A stretch of 64,000 nucleotides of DNA from Mesaphorura yosii (lineage: Eukaryota > Arthropoda > Collembola > Poduromorpha > Tullbergiidae), in the NCBI GenBank assembly GCA_009869945.1, contig WIXG01000208.1, positions 78,070 to 142,069 of the forward strand, read 5' to 3'. The notes under the pieces were generated by a model. That model saw nothing but the letters and a program-made list of their open reading frames with translations, made no database searches and was not told the origin of the DNA. Of this stretch, positions 1 through 13,549 are shown piece by piece (position 1 is the first letter of the stretch; the number at the start of each line of letters is the position of its first letter). The position numbers were made by a program, and so were the translations under genes.

Positions 1-641
1 TCGAGTTTTAAATGGAGCCATAAAATTGTAATCGCAATTTCGCAATCGCAACTGCGAACAATTGCCTAGACTTGGGAGACATGTGCCCATGTCTCTTAGT
101 CTTTGGCCGCAGATCGTTAATTAGACCAAGAGACAAGACAATTCGTGCATCTACCCGTTTCAACCTTACACATCCACGGCACTGTTAACATGCATTGGCT
201 AAAAGAACGCTTTTCAGGTGGATTTTGAAAAGAACAGATGTTGTGCATTTTTTGTCCAAAACGCAAACTCGAACGCGACGATGATGCTAAACCTGTTGCT
301 GTTGCACGCGTTTGTGCTCATGATAATATTCTGCTTTGGTACCCTGTCCGCTTAGAAAAATGTATGGACTGGATGTGCGCGTCGTGCGCGGCTTCATTTT
401 ATTGAGTACAGCCTATTTAATATGCATTATTATTGCGGTTAGTAAATTGACGTGGAAAAATTCCTCCATATTCACGCAACGAGCAAACGAGCCTGCCAAC
501 AAGATTCCTCGCCAACCACGGTGAATATTTTACTTGCTACGCAAAATTACGAGCTACATACAAGCAAAGACATGGTGCTTCGCCTGCGCTGGCCATGAAG
601 AATCGATTGTCAGTACTCGGCACAAACGGAATTAATCTAAC

Positions 642-893
642 CTGTGCTGCCGCTGCGAAGATGAGATCAAAGGCCGCGGCCTGATCAACCGAAGACAGGG
701 CATAAAGCGTCTCTTCAGGAAGCAGTCCCGGCATTTTGGCGTTGGTGCTCGCGTTGCTTACGGCTACTTGATTTTGATTACTCGAATTACTCATCGTCTG
801 GCCGCTGCTGCCTTGCCGTGCCGTAAAGCCGCCATTATCGCTTGACTTTGATACGTGGCTATTGTTAGTATTAATGTCAGCTTGGCTTTGCTG
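642..893 (-). CDS. Probable da coding exon 4 (Gln/Ser/Asn-rich)
   Basis: This 252-nt phase 0/0 exon starts after TGCAACAG and ends before GTTAGA. It encodes a low-complexity Q/S/N segment, then [20 protein letters not shown] and an Ala run. An open frame this long with biased amino-acid use is unlike the surrounding non-coding DNA, so I think it is coding. Its assignment to da is inferred from strand, phase and low-complexity character. If the donor is not used, the frame runs on to a stop at 537. Confidence 0.42.
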
Positions 894-3800
894 CTGTTGC
901 AATCATTTATAATCCAAGCTACGGTGTCAAGCCAGAACTATGTCGTGCCGCTGCTGTTGTCGTAATCTTTCCAATTCCCAGAGGTTAAATTACAGGAGAA
1001 ATGTTCCAGCTTAAAGCTCAAAGTGAAGTTATTTCTTGACAAAATGTTTGCACTTTCTGAAGATGACAATGATGAGGAAATTAATACTCGTTGGACTCAA
1101 TATCGTAAAAATAAACTACACGTCATTACTGTACTTCACCACAATTGAGTTGGTCACACCGTAAATCTCATGTAGTCCGTACTAACCCGGTATGGTCTCT
1201 CAAGCCTAAACGTATCACGGTCACACTAAATGACGCACTTCGCAAAAATTGCTAGGCCGTCTAATTGAATCTGTCCTTCAGGAATTTAATTTCGATTGTC
1301 AGAGGCACAAGTCGCTGATTCAAATTCACATTACGGATTTATAAACACAGCAAAGAGAGAGATGAAACGATGCAGCCCTTAAACTGAAATTGAGAATTTG
1401 AACCTAAATCGCTATTTCCTTTGCGGTGGAGCAAGCACTGATTGTATACAAAAGCTGAGTTACAATCTTTACGTTAACTGAAAAACTCGGAGATTTGAAC
1501 GCGAAGAAGAGCAAGACAGGAAAAAGCAGCAACAGCAGTCTGGCTGGCTGGCTGCCGAGCGATCCCCAAACCGAGCTACGAAAAAAGGGAACCTGACCGA
1601 GCACTTAATAACCTGGCGAAATGGAAAGTAAAGTAAGATGTTGTGCATGTACGCGTACTTTGCAGAGGATGAGGTAGGACCGTGAACCATGAACATCCGA
1701 TCATGCATGAGGACTCAAGGCTCAAGGGACTCCTTTAAAGTTTCGGGTTATTTCCACTTCCAGCGTAACCACGATTTGTTCTACCTTTGCAGTACCCCGT
1801 GCTCTTATTCGGTAGCATTCATGTGTTAAGTTGTACCAGTTTGAGAGAATTGAGGAGTAAAACAATAAAAAGGAAAACCTTGTCAAGAGTCCCGTAGTTC
1901 CTCCGACCAACCGAAGACCGTGATCGCGATATTCAAGGCTCCATGCTCCAAGATGCGCAACATGGACTTAATCAAGAGCGAGGGAGCTCGGATCGTCGAC
2001 GACGATGGAGGGGAAGCAAGATTTAAAAAGTTTGTATGCACTTTATCCAAGAACCATGATTGTTATATTGAATAAGGCTGCACGCTGATGCACTGCTATT
2101 GCTTTTGCTGTGGTCGGATCTGGTACCTCGTCCATTGTTGCAGTTACAGGGCAGTGTTGCATGTTAGACTTACTTCATTGCTATGTTGCACACCTCAATA
2201 CCCGGGAGATGAAAAAGCTATCTCGAATTTTGAGCAAGGGATGCTTTAACTCTGGCCTGGCAGTGACTGTGGTAATGTTCCGCTCTGCGCGCTGCTCTCT
2301 TTTCCATTTTTCATGGACCCACTGAACTCCTGAACGCATTGAACCCGAATTACATCCCTCTACTAAAAATATCAACAATTCGGTACATTCTTTATTGATA
2401 ATTAAACACACACCAAATGGAGATACGGCAGTTATTGAAAGAAAGGTGCCAATGTTTGTGCAGTAAGCTTCAATCACGCGTGCATTCTCGCCAAGCCGTA
2501 ATTAAACTCATTCTGTCTACTCATACAGAGCACACACATTGAGCGAGTCGAGTGCGCGCACGACTTGTAATTTTGTTAAATTTAACCTGATTGAGTTGCG
2601 TTTATTTATGAAACATGAATTCTATTCCTCATATTTTGAATACATTTTTCCCTTTTCATCTTCACTTTAACTCAGACGCGTCATTTTTCACATCCGTTTC
2701 GGTCAGCACATGAAATGAAATGGACATGAATATGAATACCCTGTCGACAGTGACGGGAAGAAATCCTTGAAATATCATCTACGCTTGAGATATGAACTAA
2801 AAGGCTTCTTGAGTGCAGCGCAATACATTTAGCTAAAAATACACGAATATCTTCTCAACATTCTCTCCGAGCAAGTTCTGAAGAAATGCGAAGTACTGAA
2901 TCGGGATGACGAAGTAAAAAATGAAACATTGCTTCTTGACTCTGACACGTTCGCTTGTCGGTCGGTCGGTCGAGCCGAGATTCGTGTGCCTACTTGCAGT
3001 AGGAAAGTGAAATGAGGAGGAAATGCTTCGTAACCTATTACGCGCTTCGCTAGAATATTTCCTGCTTGCCGTAATAAGCTATCATCATCATAACCTCCAA
3101 GCCAAGAATATAAACTCTAATGATTTGGTCCAGCAAAGAAGTGTAGCCACGCTTTTGTGTCGTGCAGTCGGTCGTAATGCAGTAGCAGTAGCCTTTTGAT
3201 CTTTCTTTCCCGATCGCCGTCCGCGTCCAGGGCTGTGAAAAAGGAGTCGACCGACTGCTCGGTCTCGATCCGATTCGCTTCCATCTCTTTTCCACACCAA
3301 ACAAGACTTTCTTTTTATTCCGTGTCTCAGAAAGAATATTGCTCACAATGAGGCTCAGTATGCCGGAGTAGAAAGTTGGGCTGTACTTTTCCTTTTCGTA
3401 CGCCGTGGACGGACGAGGAAATGAAATAAATGGACCTCTTCTAAGACCTGGACCGAACTGCTGCTCTTTCGCTCTTTTATTGAATTCATGCACAATGACA
3501 CAATTGTGTGCGAGCAAGCCGAATCTTTCGCCTTGCCTTTGACAAGAATAAGATTTTTATCCTGCGACACCGATGCCGGAACGGATACTTACTGCTTAAT
3601 GGTTGGTCATCTGCCGCAACTCTTTCCATTGTCCCGCAGTGTCGTCGGATGACAAACACGGCATGGCAAGGTGTCCGGTTTTCGTTTACACAACAAAGAC
3701 GCACGGTGCATGAGAATAACAACAATGACAATGACGACTTTATGAAATTCTTGCGAGTGAGCGCCTGAGACTGAAGTTTGAATAATAATGAATGTGAGCA

Positions 3801-6800
3801 CCAGCTTTACCCCATACGGAGCTACCGGAAAGAAATCTCGACTTGGTGGAAAGGTGCAAAAGTTAACAAGGACAAGTTTGCATTGTTAAAATATTTGGTG
3901 CATGGTTGTGGGCGATAGGCAGCGAGCCCAGCCTGCTGCTGTCAGTCATAATACATCGTGCACTAAGCTTTGGGACGAGCGACCTTCGTTACGACCACGG
4001 ACTGGCTTCCGCCACGTCACACGTTGCACATGTCGCTTGTTTGTAAAAAATCAGAGCTAAATGCTTTTTGATCGCATCATCCAGATTTCTGATTACGATG
4101 AAATCGATCAATCAAGTGACACGAAAAACCTCACTCCGACGAAAATTGACGTCGCGACGTCAATGAGTTAAGTCACCCTCAGCAGCTAATTTGGAACGCT
4201 TGGGTTTAATGACATTGAAATGTAATCGTGATTACGGCATATGGTAGCTATGTGCGCCAGGAATAATAATGGCCGTGTGTCTTACTCGCTTGGTAATAAA
4301 ACAGTTCATAATTGCGTCTATTCAATTTTTCTCAGTTTCAGTTTCATAATTCCCTAAGCTCTTAATTCAACAAGAGTCAGAGTCTCTTTTAATCCGAGTT
4401 AAGATTCCATAGTTAATGCCCTGCCAAAACGCTTCACCTTCAATGTTCCTGACTGGAAAGGATTTCAGAGCCAAGCAAATGAAGTCAGTCTTGCACGCAT
4501 CAGTTGAACTGAAAGGGGCAACCTCCATTGGCTGGCAATGGCAATGAGGTCCCAGAGAAACGCGTTACGTAAAGTCCGTCGGTCGAAAGGATCTCCGAAA
4601 TACGAGACGATCGTGTCGTGTCTTGGAAAATAAAACAGGACGTGGACGAAGATGAGGACGGATTTTAACTCTCATTACATTATCCATTTAAATGTGAGCG
4701 GAGAACAACCAGTCAGTGGTAAAATGCATTTATAACACTGCACACTACCAGCAAATGCCCCGCACCCGCATACATGCGTGGAAGCGTAGTGCAGCAATTA
4801 TTTCATAAATTACAATGTAGCGTAACGTAATGCATATTGTGCTCTGCGCTGCTCTGCTCTGTGCCTAAAGAAAAGGATGCGAGATGCGATGGCGATGGGT
4901 TAGCTTTTGCTGCTGCTCTTTCTCAAATAAAGAAAACACCAGACTCATAGAGTTCGGGTCCGGGTCCCGGTCCGAGAGAGATGATGAAGGAGGGTAATAT
5001 TTTTTCACGGAGACCGGAGCGAGAGAGAAACGGAGGGTTGCTGGCGACCGTGCAATGAAAGTTAAAGCCAGGCATTATTATTATTACGACTTGGACGACT
5101 AAAATATAATTTTCATCGTGTAATAACTTTCGGAACACTGGCTGGCTTTGTAGCACAGTATTGGCTGAGTCATGCTTCACTGTTATGCTTTGTGAACTTC
5201 AGTTAGGGGCCTTACTTTTTTACACTATTCCACCGCGAAATCGAAGGTGAAAGGTAATTAAGCCACTGGACCTGGCAATTCACAGGGCACTGTGCTTGAG
5301 GCCAAGCTGACTTTCACTTTCAGCCACATTCAAACCCAAAATCAATCCAGAACTCAAATAATGCCATAATTCGAGGAGATGCGAATGTGAACACTCAACC
5401 CTTACACACGAGATTATTTACAAGTTGGATGACGATTCTCCATTCTAACGGAAAAGGAGAGTTGCGTGGAAGGGTAAACTCCGATTCCGTGTCCATACGC
5501 AGACTATTACGCAACTCGGCACGGAATAAAAAATATGAGATGGGGGAGTAATAACAATAATAATATGAGCCATGAGCGCGAGATGTGCTGGATGGAAATG
5601 TAATGATGATGAAATTATGGAACAAAGTTATCGCCTCGCTATGAAAATTCTGTCTAGATGCAGATCAGTTAAATCGTCTGTGCGGCTATTCCAGTCTCCC
5701 TGCTCAAGATCCAGCTAAAGTGTATTTGGTAAGCAACAGCACCTTGAACTTGAAACATAACGGAACAATAAAAGTAAAAAATAATCCGTCTAGCATTTGG
5801 GATAAAGATAACAGAATCGATAAGCTATCAATGCACCACTGCCTTGCACGAGAGCACGAGAAATGGAAAATTAATGATTCGATGCTCAACCCCTCAAAAG
5901 CGCAGACGGGATAAGGTTAATGAGTTGAACCCGGACGGATGAAAGTGAGGGCAGAGTGTGTCGAGTGTAATTTGAGTAATCCAGACCCAGAACCCAAAAT
6001 CAAATCTTCCTCAGTACAAATGCACGTCGAGCATATTTTAAAAATTAGTCTGAAGAGATGAACTCTGGCTTATCATTTCACATTGCTGGATAATATTGGA
6101 GCAGGAGAATGAAGAAGTGAAAAGGATTAAAAACTTTTGCTGTGAATCTGAATCCTCACTCTGTCTACATCAAACTATGACGATACAAAGTTGCATTGAT
6201 ATTGCATAATAGTAAATGAATTACGGAGAATCTTCTCGGCATGCTTAATCCCCCGTGCTGTAGATTGCGTATTCCCAGTAGACTAGAATATTACGAATAA
6301 TAAAATTATAGTTAATCTTCTTACCCTCTTTTTCAATGACAACATCATTTCGCTATTCGGTATATTTCAATACGCGAGCATTGACTACTGACGCAGTGAA
6401 TGCAAAACCTCAAAACAAATAGGGCTCGGATCGGATGTGATTGTGATTCAGGTGAGATGATAAAAAAGCAGGAACAGGAGACAGTGTCGGTGGTTACTCC
6501 GTCCCCAATATGAACTACTACGCGTACTTATAGCCGACAAAAGACGCTTAAATGGCCGTATTTTCATTGCGGTTTTCGTAGCAATCATTTCTTCCACTTC
6601 CAGAATGCCTTCATGCTTGATTGAGTCAAAGCCAACTTCGAAAACTCAAGTGCTCAAGATGGAAAAATAAATGGAAAAGTTGGAGCAGTCGAATGATCTA
6701 TTTCAAGCGGTGCAAAGTGTGTTTGTACTCGTACGGGGTAAAAAATAATGGCCTGACCCTCTTCATCGTCTTACCTGGCTTCGCGTGTCTACCGCTCTCG

Positions 6801-9800
6801 TATATGTGCAGACGTGCAGGTTAACAAAGCATTAAGCACTGCGCACTGAGGTAAACTTAAAAGCTGGTTTTTTGGCTGCTTGTTTTCAACCCGCACGGCA
6901 CCAGCACGTAAGTCGCGTGGCTTGTCGAACGCCACATTCGAAACACGGATCTCGAAACACCTGCCGCTACCGCATTCATGCATGTACGTAGAAACTCAAC
7001 TGACGCGACGTACTGGGTTATGGATTTGGAATCTTACGACCCACAAGGGTGAAAAGGGAAGTGGAGACTGCGTGCCATGCCGGAGACGTTCGTTCCAATT
7101 TGTAATAATGCAATCCGCTGTGCCGTACTGGTATCGCGTATCGCGGCATCAGTCTCGGAATTTTCGTGCTCCAAATTAATTTGTGCGACCATGCTCAAAA
7201 ACGAGATTACAAGAAAATTATTGTCAACAAAATCCTGCGTCGCATATTTTCATGTCAAATGGTCTTCGCACAGTAAAGAAAAGCCACGTAAATAATTAAT
7301 CAATCACGAATTCGAATATCAAATTCAGAATTAATGGCCCATTATGCATCAGAGTCATTTTGTCATGTGTTTCACATGATAAGAAGATTTCTTCCATGAT
7401 GTGATTTTTCTCGACTGACTCGGCGAGTCACGAAGGTCCTGGCGGACTCGCAAACCACTTTTCTCGTCATGTTGATACATGCACATTTTGTAGGCAGTAA
7501 TTATTAAGGAGATCATGCAACCTATAAACTCCAGAGTCAAAGATTAAAGCACGCGTCGCCGGCCTTTGTTGTTTGGCCGTGTACAGTCATGTCATTGAAT
7601 GAACAATGATTCAGACTTCATGGCCTGCATGTCGGCAGTTATCAAATACAGTACCCGTGCCTCGCCTGGGACAGCGGAAGTCCACAATTCATTTCTAAGC
7701 AGAATTCACATTCATGTACTCGTAATAGCGATGCTATCTCAAATTCCAATGTGGAATCACCACTCATTGTAGGAAATTTGGTAATATTTCAGAAGCGTAC
7801 GGAACACAGTGAAGACTTCCATCCACGCAATGCAACGCTTTTGTATTGCAACACTATGAAATGCACCCCAAAACGAGCCGCTGCATCTTCGTCCGAGGCC
7901 GTGTCCGACAAAAGAAATCAAATTATACACATCACATGAACGAGTTAGCGTTAGAGGGGAATTCGACTTGTCTTTCTGCTTAGCCGGAGCACAGCCATTA
8001 GTAATGCGCTGGTAATGAGAATGAGTCGCGGAGAGAAATAAAATAAATTAGAGTTAATACAGCGTGGCATTGACAAGGCAAGTGCGTCCGTGCTCGCCGT
8101 ATGTCTCCAATTTGATTCTTGTGCCGATTGCCGTCGTGCGAGGGTTGAGCTGTTTGCTGTTGGATGAGCTCCTGCAGTATGCAGTAGTGCCATGCGTTGC
8201 AATGCTACTTGAGTGGGTAACAACAATTAACAATTAACATGAGTAATAAATACATTTTCATTTAGCGTTCATCCTCCCTCAATTGTAAGTACGAGGACTG
8301 AAGTGCTCAGAATAGTGAAACATTTTTCCATGCTACTGGCTCGCTGATGTTCATTACAACCGAACAGAAAAGACATGACATATGTTTTCAGTAGAGCAAG
8401 AATTAACCTTGCACTCATCACATGGCACAGCGGCACGGTGGAATAATCAAGTTCCGTTACAGATTCTCAACGCGAGCACTCCGCATCTTGTAATTCACCC
8501 TCGCGCCGTCTCCTTCAATAAAACTCCATTAATTTGAGTTTATTTACAAGCCCGACTTCCTGGCTCGGAAAAGGTGAACAAAAGTATGAGGAAGCTGCTT
8601 CTGAAGTTTTCTCCAAAAAATATTAACCGTTAGGTAAACGTTTTTTCCTCATTCCTGGATCCGGATCAAGATCAAGAGCGCAGACGTGGTGCACCTTGTC
8701 TTAATTGAAAATGAAAGGCCGCATACTTTTTAGCGTTTTAGCTTCTTGGGAGGGTGAAACGATTTTGTTTCACGGAAACCTCAGAAAATGTGGTCGGTCG
8801 GTTTAGTTTAATGCACAGTCATTGTTCGGCGGCTCATTATAACGGGACGAGTAGAGACTATTGAATAAGATCGAATTTCATTTCCAGGTTCCAGGAATTA
8901 TTATCTTTCATGTGCGCTTGATACCGTTTGACTATTTCAGCTTAATCTCAATGACCTACAGTCAAAGTTTAACCTCGCTTAATGATAAGGGCGCTCTTCC
9001 GTCCGCTGAACAGAATCGGAAATTGCTTGTGTCCAGTTCAAGGATAATGCGGTGCACCAGCGACTTCAATTTCCTTGCACGCGCACGCGACCGACCCACC
9101 GACGGTCGTTGGCAATTGATTCCGACTTCCTGCGTCCCCTTCGCATTGCTCTGTGACTTTGGCTTATTACGTACTTGTTCCTACTTCGAACTAATCCTGT
9201 AATGTTAATGCTAATGCTGTAATCATGTCAGAATTGGAATTCCAATATAAATGCATGAAGCTCGACCCGGCATTCCGATGCTATGCAAATATTATAGCAA
9301 CATCACAGTAATACGTCCTATAATAAAAGATCATGTTAGATTATGCTTGAAATCCAATATAATCCAAGGTACCGTTGCTGTTTATATATTCCAAACCGTC
9401 ATCCTTCAAAAATTGAATCCATAATATTAGAAATGCTCCATTGCTTCGTTCGAGTTAGTCATAATGTAAGTCGGGGCTTAAAAGCGGGACTACACAAGCA
9501 AATAGAAATATTAGAATAAAGTATCCCGATGCGAGCTGAAGTCGATCTCTAGACCAAGACCAGACCAAGCGAGCAGTCATAACGACTTGTCACTCCACCA
9601 ACTCGTGCTTTTCCTTCCTGACTTATCCGGTGGTGGTGTGGTGTGATGTGCATGGCGAATACAGCATAACCAAAATACAAAGTAGGCTATTAGTACGTAT
9701 ATTTTGCACTTGCACCTAAAAATGGATGGATGATGCTGAAATGGTGATGATGAGATTTCCAGAAGTCGAAGTCAAGCTTCACACTGGATATTATTTCATT

Positions 9801-12800
9801 TCCAATATTGAGCAGTCGTGTCGAAATATTTGATTTGAATACACAACCAACAGAGCAACGTTTTGATTCTGTATGATGCCATCATTCGAAATTGAAATGG
9901 AGAGCCGTGCAAAAAGAGGTAAAATGCAAGACATGAGACACGGGCGCACGGAACGGAGCGTCATATTCAGTGAGATACGCGCGTGAGGCTAGAATAGGGA
10001 GAACTGCAACGTGTGAATTCTTTTTCCTGCTGGAAGACAAGCGCAAACCAAACCACCGGGTTGTAGTCACAATCTCACATGTTTCGCATACCAAAAGATT
10101 GTTTTTTAAAACATGTCAAATTCCTGGGTTTCCAATATCAGTTCAGAAATGCCAAACGACAAATCTTGCTGACTTGCAGCTAAATCAAGGTACTTGTGAG
10201 TACGACATGCCATTATTTAGGCTCGGCCTCGAATCCGTCACAATCGTTTTCCTCTGGCTCAAGCGAGTTGCATGACTTTACTCTCAAAAATTTGGATAAT
10301 TTAACTCGCCCAAAGCGGGCAGGTGTTTGTGTTTTTAACTCGGTGCTTGGCGTTTGGTTGGAATTCAAAACAATGTACACGCTTCCTGCCGCAGCCGGCA
10401 TGCAACCTGTTTAGCATTGTGAGAACTTGCTGCCAATTCCAAGAATCCTTCACTGCGCCGCAGTGCAGCATCCGTCCGTCATCTCATCTTTTATCCATGT
10501 GGCGTTTGCTTGTGGTAGTTTTGCACATATAGGAGGAATTATAAGAAATGGTAAATCTTCATTTGTCAAGTCGCGCGGCCCCGACAGAGGTCAATAATTT
10601 ATTTGGTGATGCTGAACCTGAAACTTGATACGTGCCTCTAATAACCTGAAAGCTCACTCGTTTAATAATTCGCAAATTAACTCGACTCCGAGTCAAATGT
10701 GCGAATTCCGAGCGCAAGCTTAAATTACAGTCGTATTTGTAATGTACCTCAACTGGGCACGCCATAAACCAAGACTGGTCTATGACTCATACCATTTTGG
10801 GCAAAGGCAAAATCAACTCGTCAATGTAAAATGTATCTTGTAACATTAAAATTACTATCATTAACCCATCACACCAGACAACAACTCGTTTCGTTGCCGT
10901 GTACGTATGTGTAAGCAAAAACTTCGAGCAGTACAACTTAACCTTTGTAAAGGGAATGGCGAATGTGGAAACGAGTCAAGTCGTTCGAAGTTGACTCGTC
11001 CAATGTGACAATGAGAAACGATTTGCTGCTTATCTCTATCTACTTGCGCTTGACAATGAAATTGATGCGAAATGTGAAATGCGACGTGCGGACAACTTGA
11101 GTTTAGTCTACACCCACAACTCGGTACTTGACATGGGCTTACGAGAAGTGGAACTGAGCTTGCACTCAGAGATAGCAAGCAGCGCGTGTATGAGTGTAAT
11201 GAAAACAATTGACTACTTACCCAATTAGGCTGTTGTCCATCTCCTGGGTCAAGAGTTGAGTCCATGCCCTGCGTAGTAAAAATTCGTTAATTCGTGCTTC
11301 CCATAGCTTCCTTTCCGCACAAAGGTCGAGAACAAGAAAAAAGCAAAACAGCGACTCGAGTCCATCGTGTTCACAATTCACGTTCACAGTTTCTCGCAGA
11401 AAAGAGTCGACTCGACTCAGAGTCAGTCATGCATCTCAATTCTATTTGACAACATGAATAATTGCGATATTATATAATGCAGCGCATCGCAGTATTTCTT
11501 GGAGTTGGAAGTGTCTTCGGTGCACTGCTCCGGTCGGAGAATAAAATTCACCGTAGAATAACAATTCATGCTACAAATTGTAGTGTAAACTCAACTCGCC
11601 TCCGAACTTCCGTTTCTTAGACAAAGTGCATTCATCCTCCTAATTGAATTGACTTGGCTTGGCTGCTTTAGTCTTGCACAATAAACAAGCCAAACACTAG
11701 CGGGATGGGAAGACGGGATGCAATTGAATGCAATGCAGATTTTGGCATGATCTTGGCCGCACATAAAATTAATTACGATCACGTTAACGATTTAACAGTC
11801 ATCAAAGCCCCGAATTATTGCGTCATTAATTTCACGCTTGCTTGCTTTCAATTTTCGTGTTAGTGAAGGACAAAAGTGCTAATTAGGTGTAAACATATCG
11901 CGATTCCCGAAGCGACTCTTTGATTTGACAACTCGCAACACGATAGGAAGCAATGATAAAGAATCACGACGACGACAAAAGACATTTTGCTATCTAATTA
12001 CGCCGACACTTTGCTAAGCGTTACTGTCATTATGGCCTGTTCCAAGAGCGCTGTCTTAAGTCTTAGCTCGTGAGTCTTTCACAAATAAATACAAACAGGC
12101 GAGAAAATACGGAAAATGTAACTCATTGTCTTTCCCCTTCTCGGGTCTTTAAATAAAGCTTTCAAATAAAAATAACTCCGTTCGCTGTGACTGCGACATA
12201 TTTCCGACTAGTTACTGTAATCATCATGCCATCATTACGAGCCAACTTGTGAAGCAAAACTTCTACTGCTAATTTACTCGTTCACAACGGGCATAACTCA
12301 CGACTTGTCAATTTCTTAAGTCTTGTTACACAATAAATGAAAGAAGCTAAAGATAAAACAAAAGAATCTCACGCTGCACTGTGAACGATGTGATTTATTC
12401 AGCGCTATATTGGAAGATGCAGACGCTCTGGCTTCGTGTTTACTGACTTGACGCAAACAATTTCTTTCTTTCACCGTAATTTGTCCTTTGCTTAAATTGG
12501 AAATCGTGATTTAAAGCTAAATTGTTAGCCAATTCTCGGTAATTTCGGGCGCACAGATTGCACGTCAAACGCGGCAGACAGAACAAGAACAAGAGCAAAA
12601 TGGTAGGAGTCTGACCTCTTTCTTCCGCTTGCAGTTTCCTGAAACTTGAGGAGGGCCCGCTAATCGTCTTGAACCACTGAACGGGAAGAAAGGCGAGTCT
12701 GGGCTAAAGGTCTCTTCCACTGGGTAGCTGTTGCCGGCAGGATACGCGGACATTCCATTATTGTCCAAGCCAGTGTACTGGTTTGGGTACGGCGCTTTTT

Positions 12801-13549
12801 CTGAAATACCACACAAATTAAAGATTACTCTAGTTAGTTTTAAAATCAAGGCTGTCCGCTTGACGTGGTACATTTTCGAAGGTCAGAGGTAATCATCAAT
12901 TTCTCAGGAAAGCTGCAATGCAAACACTGAAGACGTGCACATCTTTAAATTCTGAAGCTGTGGAAAATTAATGCGTATTTGAATGGGATGGATCTAAATA
13001 TTTGCTGTCCGTTTATGAAGTCCGAAAACGGTCAATATTTGAACTGGCGCTGGATGCTGGAATCTGCTTTGATTTACATAAATCCAAAATTCCGTTATCA
13101 ATAAACTTTTCCTTTTCCTATTTCATTTCCTAAACCTTGTACTTTGCTCGTTTGCTTAAGTGGGTCTAAGTTTGCTTCCTGCTGTGCTATCAATTGAGCA
13201 ATTACAACGACTATCCTCAAACTGTCCAAACTACTAATCATGAATGCTAGCGTTTGTAGACTTTTACTTTCTGGTTCACAAATGTTAGGACTATCAAGAG
13301 TTCCTTCGGATTCTTTCCTAACTTTATTTATACATTTTAACATCAAGAATCATGACCGGCCCAGTAATTTTTAGGGTTTGTACGCAAGTGACACGCTTGC
13401 AGAATCTCCAGAATCAGAAGCGCTGGACAATTAAAATCATTAACATTAGCAGTATAGCAGCCTTTACCTCCTTGCTTGTTTGCGATTTTGTTGAAGCAAT
13501 TCTGAAACACTTCGTACAAATGCATCGGTTCATCGTCGCTAGCAGCCAT
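642..13549 (-). CDS. da: Daughterless-type class I bHLH (E protein), 5' coding exons only
   Basis: E proteins dimerise with tissue-specific bHLH factors and bind E-boxes in the nucleus; in flies Daughterless acts in neurogenesis and sex determination. The ATG is at 13549 in a good context (GACCATGG). Proposed exons are 13468-13549, 12616-12800, 11221-11268 and 642-893; phases 1, 0, 0, 0 are mutually consistent. Exon 1 reads [20 protein letters not shown] then KIANKQG, which I recognise as almost identical to the start of insect Daughterless ([15 protein letters not shown]...). Exon 2 is rich in Tyr, Pro and Gly, as in that family. The 48-nt third exon has clean acceptor and donor signals (CGCAG, GTAAGT). 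The fourth, Gln/Ser/Asn-rich, has a weak donor (GTTAGA) and is the least certain. The bHLH domain is not in the window. More small exons could hide in the 10-kb intron. The identity rests mainly on exon 1. Confidence 0.72.
894..11220. other. Long stretch without supportable gene (probable da intron)
   Basis: Open frames here are short, occur on both strands and show no family motif, so I read the region as intron. It contains a short GGTC/TCGG tandem near 2955-2970, a 14-bp perfect palindrome at 9233-9246 (ATTGGAATTCCAAT), and a pair of Ohler motif 1-like sequences at 1151-1161 and 1218-1228. Small additional da exons cannot be excluded. Confidence 0.5.
1218..1228 (+). promoter_or_regulatory. 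Exact match to insect core-promoter motif 1
   Basis: CGGTCACACTA matches the Drosophila motif 1 consensus YGGTCACACTR, and a 10-of-11 match (TGGTCACACCG) lies at 1151-1161 in the same orientation. Motif 1 marks TATA-less housekeeping promoters in flies. Here it sits about 330 bases upstream of the candidate da exon at 642-893, on the opposite strand, so a promoter role is only a possibility. Confidence 0.2.
11221..11268 (-). CDS. da: da 48-nt coding exon 3
   Basis: The exon encodes 16 residues, [16 protein letters not shown], between the acceptor TACGCAG and the strong donor GTAAGT. Both edges are phase 0, matching the exit phase of exon 2 and the entry phase of the next candidate. As a multiple of three it could be skipped without a frameshift. 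The call is supported by splice signals and phase only, because this part of the family is not conserved. Confidence 0.5.
12616..12800 (-). CDS. da: da coding exon 2
   Basis: The acceptor is TATTTCAG and the donor AAGAG|GTCAGA; entry phase is 1 and exit phase 0. The exon encodes a Pro/Tyr/Gly/Ser-rich segment ([19 protein letters not shown], then [10 protein letters not shown]) followed by a basic run NCKRKKE. Composition and position fit the poorly conserved region after the N-terminus of E proteins. The donor is not optimal, so its 3' edge is slightly uncertain. Confidence 0.65.
13468..13549 (-). CDS. da: da coding exon 1 with start codon
   Basis: This 82-nt exon holds the start codon and 27 codons, ending in phase 1 at the donor GGAG|GTAAAG. 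It encodes the acidic, aromatic N-terminal activation-type motif [15 protein letters not shown]. It joins in frame to the exon at 12616-12800, giving [10 protein letters not shown] at the junction. This is the strongest single piece of evidence for the gene's identity. Confidence 0.8.

Noticed and set aside
7951-8226. 91-codon minus-strand frame as an additional da exon
   Set aside because: An acceptor-like CTGCAG is present, but there is no convincing donor and no phase-consistent product.
10861-11220. Continuation of the minus-strand frame beyond the 48-nt da exon
   Set aside because: A strong GTAAGT donor ends the exon at 11221. The downstream translation is Cys/His/Ser-rich noise typical of intron.
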